Below, in pieces: positions 8,469 through 15,908 of a DNA stretch of 64,000 nucleotides. The notes beneath the pieces were generated by a model that saw only the letters and a list, made by a program, of their open reading frames with translations, was not told the origin of the DNA and made no database searches. Every line of letters starts with the position of its first letter. The stretch's first letter is position 1. The translations under genes and the position numbers were made by a program. This DNA comes from Streptomyces sp. NBC_00353 (lineage in GTDB: Bacteria; Actinomycetota; Actinomycetes; Streptomycetales; Streptomycetaceae). The DNA lies in NCBI RefSeq assembly GCF_036108815.1, contig NZ_CP107985.1, forward strand, positions 6,941,501-7,005,500. Direction: 5' to 3'.

Positions 8469-9332
8469 TCAGCCCTTTGTTCCGGAGTCGATGTCGGTCG
8501 AGGTGAAGTGGCGCTGGAAGAGAAGGAACAGCACCACGGCGGGGGCGGCCAGCACACAGGCGCCGGCCATCAGCGCGCCGGTCGGGTTGGCGACCGTGCC
8601 TTGAAGGTTGCTGAGGAAACTGGCCAGGGAGACTGCCAGCGGCTGCATATCGGTGTTCTTGGTGACGAGGAAGGGCCAGAGGAATTCGTTCCAGGGGCCG
8701 ATGAAGGTCAGCAGGACGCCGCTGAGCAGTGCGGGCCGGGCCATCGGAATGGCGATCCGGGTGAGGATCTGCAGTTCGCCGGCGCCGTCGATGCGGGCCG
8801 CCTCGAAGAGCGAGGCGGGCATCTGGATGAAGAACTGGCGGAAGAGGAAGACCGCGGTCGAGTTGATCGCGAACGGCAGGATCATGCCGAGGTAGTTGTC
8901 GCCGAGGCCGTAGTCGCGGACGACCAGGACGTACAGCGGGAGCATCAGCAGCTGGAACGGGATCATCTGGACCAGCAGCAGGGTGGCGAAGAGGCTGCCG
9001 CGGCCGCGGAAGTGCAGCTGGGCGAGGGCGTATCCGGCGAGGAGCCCGAAGACCAGGGTGCACAGCAGTACGCCGCCGGTCATGATGCCCGAGTTGAGCA
9101 GCGAACGGCCCAGCGAGATGGCGCTGTTGATGGCCGCGTAGTTGCCGCCGGTGAGGTCACCGGGGACGGCGGAGGAGAGATCGCCGGTGGTGGTTCCCCG
9201 AAGCGACCCGACCACCATGTAGTAGAAGGGGAAGAGAAAGGCGACGGCACCGATCAGGAGGATCACGAGCCGGACGGTCCGGCTCAGCCGGCCCCAGAGC
9301 CGCGGGGGCGTGGTGGCAGTGGTTGTGCTCAT
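8469..9332 (-). CDS. Carbohydrate ABC transporter permease, MalG type
   Basis: 287 aa with six predicted membrane helices (first LVILLIGAVAFLFPFYYMVV). The cytoplasmic EAA loop is EAARIDGAGELQILTRIAIP, which docks the ATPase. No ATPase gene is in the operon; streptomycetes commonly energise many sugar importers with a shared MsiK-type ATPase encoded elsewhere (established), which would explain this. It lies 4 nt after the MalF-type partner and 7 nt before GH130. Confidence 0.93.
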   Translation of the reverse strand: MSTTTATTPPRLWGRLSRTVRLVILLIGAVAFLFPFYYMVVGSLRGTTTGDLSSAVPGDLTGGNYAAINSAISLGRSLLNSGIMTGGVLLCTLVFGLLAGYALAQLHFRGRGSLFATLLLVQMIPFQLLMLPLYVLVVRDYGLGDNYLGMILPFAINSTAVFLFRQFFIQMPASLFEAARIDGAGELQILTRIAIPMARPALLSGVLLTFIGPWNEFLWPFLVTKNTDMQPLAVSLASFLSNLQGTVANPTGALMAGACVLAAPAVVLFLLFQRHFTSTDIDSGTKG

Positions 9333-9336
9333 GGCG

Positions 9337-10236
9337 TCAGTTGCCCCTCTCGGTGAGCTTGCGGGCGACCAGCGAGACGGCGAGCACGACGGCCACCAGG
9401 ACGATGCCGAGCGCAGCGGCGAAGTCGGGGTGCCCCTGCTCGATGCCCTTCTGGTACATGATCAGCACCGGGGAGGCGGAAGCGTGGTCGGGGCCGCCTC
9501 CTCCGGTGAGCAGATAGGGCTCGCTGAAGAGGTTGGCGCCGGTGATGATCGCGTAGATGACGACCAGGGTGGTCGCGGGGCGGACACCCGGCACGGTGAC
9601 GGAGAAGAACTGGCGGATCCGGCCCGCCCCGTCGACGGACGCGGCCTCGTAGAGCTCCTTGCCGACGTTCTGCAGTGCGGCGAGATAGAGCATCACGAAG
9701 AATCCGAGCTGTTTCCAGGTGACGAAGAAGGCGATCACCGGCATCGCGAGTTCCGAGTTGACCAGCCAGGACGGGTCGGGTGCCAGCCCGCCGAGCAGGT
9801 TGTTGACCAGCCCGTCGCCGCCGAACAGGAACTGCCAGACCGCGACCAGGGCCACGCTCGCGGTGACGTACGGCACGTAGTACGCGGCCCGGAAGAAGGA
9901 CCGGAACGGCAGCTTGGCGTTGAGTGCCGAGGCGAGGACCAGGGAGAGGCCCACGGTGAGCGGCACATTGATGACCAGGAAGATCAGGATGTTGAGGAAG
10001 GCGCGCCCCACCACCGGATCCGTGAACACCGCCTGGTAGTTGTCCAGCCCCACCCAGGGGGTGTCGGCGTCGGCGCCGGGGGCGGTGAAGTAGAAGCGGT
10101 GGAAGGAGATCCACACCGTGTAGCCGAGCGGGACCGCGAACACGGCGAGGATGAACAGGACGTACGGGGTGACGAAGAGCGCGCCTATCCGGGAGGTGCT
10201 GCGCCGGGCAGGGGCCTTGGTGTGCAGGAGAGTCAT
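9337..10236 (-). CDS. Carbohydrate ABC transporter permease, MalF type
   Basis: 299 aa from the ATG at 10236. Membrane segments begin with IGALFVTPYVLFILAVFAV. The EAA loop EAASVDGAGRIRQFFSVTVP is near the C-terminal third. It forms the heterodimeric channel with the MalG-type protein immediately downstream and receives substrate from the lipoprotein encoded immediately upstream (8 nt gap). No maltose-type N-terminal extension is present. Confidence 0.92.
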   Translation of the reverse strand: MTLLHTKAPARRSTSRIGALFVTPYVLFILAVFAVPLGYTVWISFHRFYFTAPGADADTPWVGLDNYQAVFTDPVVGRAFLNILIFLVINVPLTVGLSLVLASALNAKLPFRSFFRAAYYVPYVTASVALVAVWQFLFGGDGLVNNLLGGLAPDPSWLVNSELAMPVIAFFVTWKQLGFFVMLYLAALQNVGKELYEAASVDGAGRIRQFFSVTVPGVRPATTLVVIYAIITGANLFSEPYLLTGGGGPDHASASPVLIMYQKGIEQGHPDFAAALGIVLVAVVLAVSLVARKLTERGN

Positions 10237-10244
10237 GGCAGGCC

Positions 10245-11531
10245 TCAGTACTCGGCGAGGATCTTGGCGATCCTGACGTCGGCGTCGTGCAGGGCGGATT
10301 CGGTGGACTGACGGCCGAAGATCACTGATTTCGTCCAGGCGTCGCGGAACGCCTGCCACATGTCGATCGATCCGGGCACGTTGGGGACCTCGACGACGCG
10401 TTCTGCCTGGTCGGCGAAGGCCTTGTAGGACGGGTTCTCGGCGAAGAAGCCGGGATAGGCGGAGGTCAGGTTCTCCCGCATCGGCATCTGGCCGGTGGTG
10501 GCGAGGAACTTGCCGTCCTGCTCCTTGGACGTGGCGAACTTCATCACGTCCCAGGCGGTGGCCCGGTTCTCGCAGGAGCTGAACATCCCGATGGACTTCT
10601 CGTCGCTGAAGGTGTGGACCTCGTTCGCGGGTCGGCCGTCGGAGGTCGGGACCGGGACGACACCCCAGTCCAGGCTGTCCCTGTAGGCCGCGACGGCCCA
10701 GGGGCCGACCGTCGACATCGCGGTCTTCTGCTCGCCGAGCGCGTCGCCCGGGTAGGACTCCTGCGGGGCGAGCTTCTCCGCGTACAGCTGCCGCCAGAAG
10801 TCGGCGACCCTGCGGCCCGCTGCCGTGTCGAACTGCGGTTTGCCGTCCTTGACCAGCTGCTTGCCGCCGCTCTCGGCGATGAAGGCCGGGTAGAAGTCGA
10901 ACCACGACTGGAAGAACTCGCTGCTCGGGGCGGGCCAGATCGCGGCCTTGGCGGCGCCGCTCCTGACGATCTTCCGGGAGCTCTCCAGGAACTCGTCATA
11001 CGTGGCGAGCCGGGGGTGCTCCGGGTCGAGGCCGGCCTTCTTGAAGATCTTCTTGTTGTAGAGGATCATCCCCGGATTGCTCTTCCACGGCATCTGGTAG
11101 TACGAGCCGTCCGCGGAGCGGTACTGGGCGGCCAGCGAGCCGCTGCGCCCGTCGATGTACTTGTTGCCGTCGGGGAAGTCGCTCAGCGGGACCAGTCCGA
11201 CCTGCTTCTCGAACTGCGGAACGGACGCCGGTGGTGTGTTGAACACCAGACAGGCAGTGCTCCCGGCAATGATCGAGGCGCTGATCGCCTCCTCGGAGGT
11301 CTTGCCCGCCGGAATGTTCCGCGCCGTGATCTTCTGATCAGGGTGCTGACCGTTCCAGTCGGCGACCATCTTTTTGCCCCACTCGACCTCTTGGGCGTTG
11401 TTGGACAGCCAGACGGTGATCGGGCCGCGCGACGCGGCAGCGGTGGCCGCGTCGGGCCCCGACCGGGCGCATGCCGTCACCGTGGCCGACAATGCGAGCC
11501 CGAGCAGCGCGTACGCCGTTCTCCTCAGCAT
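10245..11531 (-). CDS. Sugar ABC transporter solute-binding lipoprotein
   Basis: 428 aa. It has a signal peptide with lipobox VTAC near residue 20, so it is a lipid-anchored extracellular binding protein. The mature part has the family-1 solute-binding pattern (GPITVWLSNNAQEVEWGKKM, WNGQHPDQKI, MPWKSNPGMILYNKKIFKKA). A GGAG site precedes the ATG by about 8 nt. A 7-bp hairpin lies just upstream, between lacI and this gene, and could set the ratio of binding protein to regulator. The substrate is inferred only from the downstream GH130/GH13/phosphomannomutase genes: a mannose- and/or glucose-containing oligosaccharide. Confidence 0.93.
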   Translation of the reverse strand: MLRRTAYALLGLALSATVTACARSGPDAATAAASRGPITVWLSNNAQEVEWGKKMVADWNGQHPDQKITARNIPAGKTSEEAISASIIAGSTACLVFNTPPASVPQFEKQVGLVPLSDFPDGNKYIDGRSGSLAAQYRSADGSYYQMPWKSNPGMILYNKKIFKKAGLDPEHPRLATYDEFLESSRKIVRSGAAKAAIWPAPSSEFFQSWFDFYPAFIAESGGKQLVKDGKPQFDTAAGRRVADFWRQLYAEKLAPQESYPGDALGEQKTAMSTVGPWAVAAYRDSLDWGVVPVPTSDGRPANEVHTFSDEKSIGMFSSCENRATAWDVMKFATSKEQDGKFLATTGQMPMRENLTSAYPGFFAENPSYKAFADQAERVVEVPNVPGSIDMWQAFRDAWTKSVIFGRQSTESALHDADVRIAKILAEY

Positions 11532-11552
11532 GAGTGTCTCCGAACTGTGCGT

Positions 11553-11572
11553 GCCCGGCTTCGTTGCCGGGC
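11553..11572 (-). other. Intra-operon hairpin between lacI and binding-protein gene
   Basis: GCCCGGC and GCCGGGC form a perfect 7-bp stem with a 6-nt loop, about 20 nt upstream of the binding-protein ATG. It could be an mRNA-stabilising or attenuating element inside the lacI-led transcript. No U-tract follows. Confidence 0.45.
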
Positions 11573-11609
11573 GGATACCCCGCCACTTCTTGGACCGGAC
11601 CGCTCGCGC

Positions 11610-12629
11610 CTAGTCGCGCGGGGCGGGACCGATCGAGCCTCGTGGAAGGAATTCGGCGGGCGGCAGCTCCACATCGGGGGCGCTGCCGTCGGCGATCACC
11701 GCGTCGAGTGCACGGGCGGCCGCCGCTCCCCAGCCCTGCGCGTCCGCGCGGGCGGAGGTCAGGGGCGGGTGGGTGTACTGGGCGAGGATGGTGTCGTCGT
11801 AACCGACGATGGACAGCCGGTCGGGGACCGGGACTCCGAGTTCCTGGGCCACAGCCAGGCCGGCGGTGGCCGACAGGTCGTTGCCGTAGACGATCGCGGT
11901 GGGCGGTTCGTCGAGCGCCAGCAGCTCGCGGGTGGCCGCGGCGCCGCCCTCGGCGGTGAATCCGCCGGGGCGCAACGGCCCTTCGGGCAGACCGAGTTCG
12001 CGGAGGGTGTCCGCCCAGGCGGCCCGGCGACGCTGTGCGTGCCGGTACTCCTGGGGGCCCTCCACATGGGCGATCCTGCGGTGGCCCAGCTCGGCCAGGC
12101 GCCGGATCGCGGTGACGAACGCCGGCCGGTCGTCGAGCTCGACCGCGCACAGCCCGTCCGCCCAGCCGCGGCGGCCCACGGCGACGGCGGGCAGGCCGAG
12201 TGCGGCCAGCAGGGCCGGGCGCGGGTCGTCCTGGCGGACGTCGGTCAGCAGGACGCCGTCGACGCGACGGTCGGCCGCGAGCCGCTCGTACACGCTGCGT
12301 TCCTTGTCGGCCGGCGTGACATGCAGGACCAGGCCGTCGCCGCGCCCGGCGAGGACGGACTCCACGCCGGCGATGAAGGCCGGGAAGAAGGGGTCCGCGC
12401 CGATGAGTCCCGGCTCGCGGGTCACCACCAGTCCGACGGCACCTGCTTTGCCGAGCGACAGCGCCCGCGCCGGACGGCTCGGCGTCCAGCCGAGCTCCTC
12501 GGCGGCGGCCAGGATGCGCGCCTTGGTCTCCTTGGCCAGACCGGGGCGGTTGTTGAGCGCGAAGGACACGGAACTACGGGAGACGCCTGCACGACGCGCG
12601 ACATCAGCGATGGTGGGCCGCTGCCCCAT
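11610..12629 (-). CDS. LacI-family transcriptional repressor of the sugar operon
   Basis: 339 aa. The N-terminal helix-turn-helix is canonical (PTIADVARRAGVSRSSVSFA, then ALNNRPGLAKETKARI), with the hinge LGWTPSRPARALSLGK. The rest is a periplasmic-binding-like ligand domain. GAGGAGG precedes the ATG. It is the first gene on a transcript that continues through the binding protein into the catabolic genes (78-nt gap, no strong terminator). Two CG-centred palindromes (TAAACCGGTTTA/G), typical LacI-family operators, overlap its promoter. It therefore probably represses itself and the whole operon until the imported sugar or a product binds. Confidence 0.93.
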   Translation of the reverse strand: MGQRPTIADVARRAGVSRSSVSFALNNRPGLAKETKARILAAAEELGWTPSRPARALSLGKAGAVGLVVTREPGLIGADPFFPAFIAGVESVLAGRGDGLVLHVTPADKERSVYERLAADRRVDGVLLTDVRQDDPRPALLAALGLPAVAVGRRGWADGLCAVELDDRPAFVTAIRRLAELGHRRIAHVEGPQEYRHAQRRRAAWADTLRELGLPEGPLRPGGFTAEGGAAATRELLALDEPPTAIVYGNDLSATAGLAVAQELGVPVPDRLSIVGYDDTILAQYTHPPLTSARADAQGWGAAAARALDAVIADGSAPDVELPPAEFLPRGSIGPAPRD

Positions 12630-12674
12630 GACGCCTCCTCGAGGGAATCCGACCGCCAGCGGGTGAGCCCGCTC

Positions 12675-12686
12675 TAAACCGGTTTA
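12675..12686. promoter_or_regulatory. LacI-family operator O1
   Basis: TAAACCGGTTTA is a perfect 12-bp palindrome with the central CG typical of LacI operators. It lies between the -10 and the lacI start, 46 nt upstream of the ATG. Confidence 0.8.
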
Positions 12687-12704
12687 AGTGATCCAGTGAG
12701 CGTC

Positions 12705-12733
12705 ACTAAACCGGTTTGAATTAACGAAGTCAA
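12705..12733 (-). promoter_or_regulatory. Sigma-70-like promoter of the lacI-led sugar operon
   Basis: On the minus strand TTGACT (12733-12728) is followed after exactly 17 nt by TTTAGT (12710-12705). The second operator overlaps the -10 and spacer, so bound LacI protein would block polymerase directly. Confidence 0.65.
12707..12718. promoter_or_regulatory. LacI-family operator O2
   Basis: TAAACCGGTTTG differs from O1 by one base. The centre-to-centre distance to O1 is 32 bp, about three helical turns, which places both dimers on the same DNA face. Confidence 0.8.
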
Positions 12734-12853
12734 TACGCCACGGATGTGCAAAACCGCACCCGGGACGGGTCGCCTGCAGAGGCTCCGCGCGGTGCGCTAC
12801 GGGTGCTGAGCGGCCCGACGGGCGTCGAAAGGGGTCGCCGGTGGGCGCACCCG

Positions 12854-13891
12854 TCACACTGCGATGTACGTCACGGGGGTGCTGCCCGTCACCACTTCCG
12901 CGCGCCCCAGCTTCACCAGTCGGCGGACGTGGGCCTCGGCCTCGGAGACCGCGATGTTCCGGGAGCCGTGCGGGATCTGTTCCCACGGCCGGTTCCACTC
13001 CATCCGCTCGGCCAGCTGCCACGGCGTGAGCGGGGTGGCGAGCAGTGCGAGCAGGCCGGTCAGCCGTTCCTCGTGGTGGTCGAGGAGTTCCTGTACGCGC
13101 CTGGCCGCGTCCGGGAACGCGTACTGGTGGGCGGGCAGCACCTCGGCGACCCCCAGTCGGCCGATGCGCTCCAGCGAGTCGAGATAGTCGCCCAGCGGGT
13201 CGGTGGCCGTCGCATCGTCCGGGTCCTCGTACAGCCCGATGTGCGGGCTGATTCCGGGCAGCAGATGGTCGCCGGAGAAGAGCCGGCCGCGACCGGGCAG
13301 GTTCGCCGGGTGGTCCTCCTCCAGATGCAGGCATACGTGGCCGGGGGTGTGGCCCGGCGTCCAGACCGCCCGGAGCCGGCGGCCCGCCAGGTCGAGCAGC
13401 TCGCCGGGGACGATCTCGCGGTCCGGGAGGGCGGCGCGCAGGCCGGGCAGGGTGCGCATCCGGCCGGTGGCGCGGGCGGCGCGCAGTGGGGCGAGGTGGT
13501 TCTCGGGGGCGCCGACCGCGGTGAGTTTCGCCGTCAGGTAGGCCAGCCAGGTGCCCGGCTCGGACTCGCGGGTACGGCGCACGATCGCGGTGTCCGCGGC
13601 GTGCATCGCGATCCAGGCCCCGGATGATTCGCGGACCTGGCCGGAGAGGCCGTGGTGGTCGGGGTGGTGGTGGGTGATGACCACGCCGTGGATGTCGGTG
13701 ATGTCGACTCCGATGGCGGTGAGGCCTGCGACCAGGGTGTCCCAGGCCTCCGGGTCGTCCCAGCCGGTGTCGATCAGGACCGGTCCGCGGTCGGTGTCCA
13801 GGACGTGCACCAGGGTGTGGCCGAGCGGGTTGTCCGGGATGGGGACCTTGATGGACCACACGCCGCCGCCGTGCTCGGTCACCTGTGTCAT
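12854..13891 (-). CDS. Metallo-beta-lactamase-fold hydrolase
   Basis: 345 aa, cytoplasmic. The Zn-binding signature THHHPDHHG is at about residues 90-98, preceded by VLIDTGWDDPEAWDTLVAGL; GHTPGHVCLHLEED and FSGDHLLPGI give the later ligands. The C-terminal part carries a winged-helix-like region as in LACTB2/GloB-like proteins. It is divergent from an aldehyde dehydrogenase gene across a 219-bp spacer that contains a KstR-like palindrome and a second palindrome. A thioesterase or glyoxalase-like role acting on CoA thioesters is possible but unproven. Confidence 0.85.
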   Translation of the reverse strand: MTQVTEHGGGVWSIKVPIPDNPLGHTLVHVLDTDRGPVLIDTGWDDPEAWDTLVAGLTAIGVDITDIHGVVITHHHPDHHGLSGQVRESSGAWIAMHAADTAIVRRTRESEPGTWLAYLTAKLTAVGAPENHLAPLRAARATGRMRTLPGLRAALPDREIVPGELLDLAGRRLRAVWTPGHTPGHVCLHLEEDHPANLPGRGRLFSGDHLLPGISPHIGLYEDPDDATATDPLGDYLDSLERIGRLGVAEVLPAHQYAFPDAARRVQELLDHHEERLTGLLALLATPLTPWQLAERMEWNRPWEQIPHGSRNIAVSEAEAHVRRLVKLGRAEVVTGSTPVTYIAV

Positions 13892-13948
13892 GAGGTCCCC
13901 ATCTCTCGTCCCGGCATGCGGCCGTGCTGCGCCGAACCCACTGTAACG

Positions 13949-13960
13949 AGAACTCGTTCC
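13949..13960. promoter_or_regulatory. KstR-like TetR operator, ALDH/metallo-hydrolase promoter region
   Basis: AGAACTCGTTCC is a near-perfect AGAACnnGTTCT palindrome. It lies 58 bp from the metallo-hydrolase ATG and 150 bp from the ALDH ATG. Similar sites lie at 28389, 39549 and 48535. Confidence 0.6.
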
Positions 13961-14027
13961 AGTAGTAGCCCCGGTCGACTATTCGTCCGAGGTCGATCGC
14001 CGTCGGATCCGTGGACTCCTGGAACTG

Positions 14028-14043
14028 GAACTGGTATCAGTTC
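14028..14043. promoter_or_regulatory. Palindrome GAACTGgtatCAGTTC upstream of ALDH
   Basis: Perfect 6-bp arms with a 4-bp centre, 68 bp upstream of the ALDH start. It is a candidate site for a second TetR-like regulator. The arms do not match the AGAACnnGTTCT class. Confidence 0.45.
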
Positions 14044-14049
14044 TGACAC

Positions 14050-14085
14050 AGAGTCAGGTATGGAGTCAGGTGCGGAGTCGGTACG
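14050..14085 (+). repeat. Three imperfect 12-nt direct repeats (GGAGTCAGGTGC-like)
   Basis: AGAGTCAGGTAT, GGAGTCAGGTGC and GGAGTCGGTACG follow each other directly, just upstream of the ALDH start. They may be activator half-sites or a chance mini-satellite. Confidence 0.4.
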
Positions 14086-14110
14086 TGCCGGGTCGCGGGA
14101 GGCAGCAGCC

Positions 14111-15592
14111 ATGACCGAGCTTGTCGAACACGGAAAACTGTTCATCGGCGGGGAGTTGGTCGATCCGCTCGGCCAGGACGTCATCGAGGTGATATCGCCC
14201 CACACCGAGCAGGTCATCGGCCGGGTGCCGCACGCCTGCGAGGCGGACGTGGACCGGGCTGTCGCCGCCGCCCGCCGGGCCTTCGACGAAGGGCCCTGGC
14301 CGCGGGCGTCCCTCGACGAGCGGATCGAGGTGATCACGCGGATCAAGGACGCGTTCGCCGTGCGGTACGAGGAGATCGCCCGCGTCATCAGCTCCGAGAA
14401 CGGAACTCCGTACAGCTCCAGTGTGATGGTGCAGGCGCTCGCCGCGATGATGGTGTGGGACGCGGCGATCACCGTCGCCCGTACCTTCCCGTACGAGGAA
14501 CGGCGCGACGGCGTCCTCGGGCCGCTGCTGGTGCGCCGGGAGCCGGTCGGCGTCGTCGCGGCCGTCGTGCCTTGGAACGTCCCGCAGTTCACCGCCGCCG
14601 CCAAGCTCGCGCCCGCGCTGCTGGCCGGCTGCACGGCCGTCCTCAAGGTCTCGCCCGAATCACCCCTTGACGCCTACATCCTGGCCGAGATCGCCGCCGA
14701 GGCCGGGCTCCCCGAGGGCGTGCTGTCGATCCTTCCGGCGGACCGTGAGGTCAGTGAGTACCTGGTCGGGCATCCGGGCATCGACAAGGTGTCGTTCACC
14801 GGCTCCGTCGCGGCCGGCCGACGGGTCATGGAGGTCGCTGCGCGCAACCTCACCCGGGTCACCCTGGAGCTGGGCGGCAAGTCCGCCGCCGTCATCCTCC
14901 CCGACGCCGATCTCGACGCGGCCGTCGCGGGCATCGTCCCGTTCGCCTGGATGATCAACGGCCAGGCGTGTGTCGCCCAGACCCGCATTCTCGTCCCGCA
15001 CTCCCGCTACGACGAGATCGCCGAGGCGTTCGCCGCCGCGGCGGGCGCGCTGAAGGTCGGCGACCCGCTCGATCCCGCCACCGAACTCGGCCCGCTGGTC
15101 GCGCAGCGTCAGCAGCAGCGTTCCCTCGACTACATCCGGATCGGCCAGGAGGAAGGCGCCAAGATCCTCACGGGCGGCGGCCGCCCGGCCTCCCAGGAGC
15201 GCGGCTGGTATGTCGAGCCGACCCTCTTCGGGTCCGTCGACAACTCCATGCGCATCGCCCGCGAGGAGATCTTCGGCCCGGTCATCTGCCTGCTGCCGTA
15301 CGGCGACGAGGCGGAGGCGGTGAAGATCGCCAACGACTCGGAGTACGGGCTCAGCGGCAGCGTCTGGACCGCCGACACCGAGCGCGGCATCGACATCGCC
15401 CGCCGGGTCAGGACCGGCACGTACAGCGTCAACACGTTCAGTCTCGACATGCTCGGCCCGTTCGGCGGCTACAAGAACTCCGGCCTGGGACGGGAGTTCG
15501 GCCCTGAGGGGTACGGCGAGTACTTCGAGCACAAGATGATCCATCTGCCCGCCGGGTACCAGCCCGTGCAGCCCGGACCGCAGGAGGCGTGA
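14111..15592 (+). CDS. NAD(P)-dependent aldehyde dehydrogenase
   Basis: 493 aa from the ATG at 14111 (MTELVEHGKLFIGGELVDPL). It oxidises an aldehyde to its acid in the cytoplasm. Catalytic Cys287 lies in NGQACVAQTR and the general-base Glu in LELGGKSAAV; the cofactor loop is VSFTGSVAAGRRVM. The frame stays open upstream, but residues before 14111 look non-coding, so this start fits the family length. It is followed with a 1-nt overlap (TGATG) by a ferredoxin gene, as in actinobacterial P450-linked clusters. A KstR-like operator lies upstream. The likely role is oxidation of an aldehyde made from a hydroxylated alkyl or isoprenoid chain (inference). Confidence 0.93.
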   Translation: MTELVEHGKLFIGGELVDPLGQDVIEVISPHTEQVIGRVPHACEADVDRAVAAARRAFDEGPWPRASLDERIEVITRIKDAFAVRYEEIARVISSENGTPYSSSVMVQALAAMMVWDAAITVARTFPYEERRDGVLGPLLVRREPVGVVAAVVPWNVPQFTAAAKLAPALLAGCTAVLKVSPESPLDAYILAEIAAEAGLPEGVLSILPADREVSEYLVGHPGIDKVSFTGSVAAGRRVMEVAARNLTRVTLELGGKSAAVILPDADLDAAVAGIVPFAWMINGQACVAQTRILVPHSRYDEIAEAFAAAAGALKVGDPLDPATELGPLVAQRQQQRSLDYIRIGQEEGAKILTGGGRPASQERGWYVEPTLFGSVDNSMRIAREEIFGPVICLLPYGDEAEAVKIANDSEYGLSGSVWTADTERGIDIARRVRTGTYSVNTFSLDMLGPFGGYKNSGLGREFGPEGYGEYFEHKMIHLPAGYQPVQPGPQEA

Positions 15593-15825
15593 TGGGGGAC
15601 CGCTGGCACGTGGAGGTCGACCGGAGCGTCTGCATCGGCTCCGGGATGTGCGTGAACCATGCTCCGGACGGCTTCCGGCTGGACTCCGCCCGGCAGTCCC
15701 ACCCGGACGCCCCGGAGTCCGACGCCAACGAGCAGGTGCTCGCGGCGGCGGAGGGGTGTCCCGTCGAGGCGATCACGCTGACGCTGCTCGACTCGGGCGA
15801 GGTGGTGTTCCCGCCGGAGGACTGA
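15592..15825 (+). CDS. Small [3Fe-4S]-type ferredoxin
   Basis: 77 aa. It starts WHVEVDRSVCIGSGMCVNHA and has a second Cys motif in GCPVEAI. The CIGSGMC spacing with a single later Cys-Pro matches the P450-associated 3Fe-4S ferredoxins of Streptomyces and Mycobacterium. It overlaps the ALDH stop by one base. An in-frame GTG three bases upstream is an alternative start. No cytochrome P450 or ferredoxin reductase is encoded in this window, so its partner is elsewhere. Confidence 0.9.
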   Translation: MGDRWHVEVDRSVCIGSGMCVNHAPDGFRLDSARQSHPDAPESDANEQVLAAAEGCPVEAITLTLLDSGEVVFPPED

Positions 15826-15864
15826 GGACTCTGCCCTGCGGCGGGGAACGTGAGCGGGAGGTGC

Positions 15865-15888
15865 GGCCCGACGCGGGCCTGTCGGGCC
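15865..15888. terminator. Hairpin between convergent ferredoxin and esterase genes
   Basis: GGCCCGAC pairs with GTCGGGCC over an 8-nt loop, in the 83-bp gap between convergent genes. It probably works as a bidirectional terminator. No T-run is present, which is usual in this GC range. Confidence 0.55.
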
Positions 15889-15908
15889 ACACCGCCGATG
15901 GCCGGGTA

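Noticed and set aside
14028..14043. Counting GAACTGgtatCAGTTC as a further KstR-like site
   Set aside because: The spacing is 4 bp between GAACTG and CAGTTC, not the AGAACnnGTTCT layout, so it is listed as a separate palindrome.
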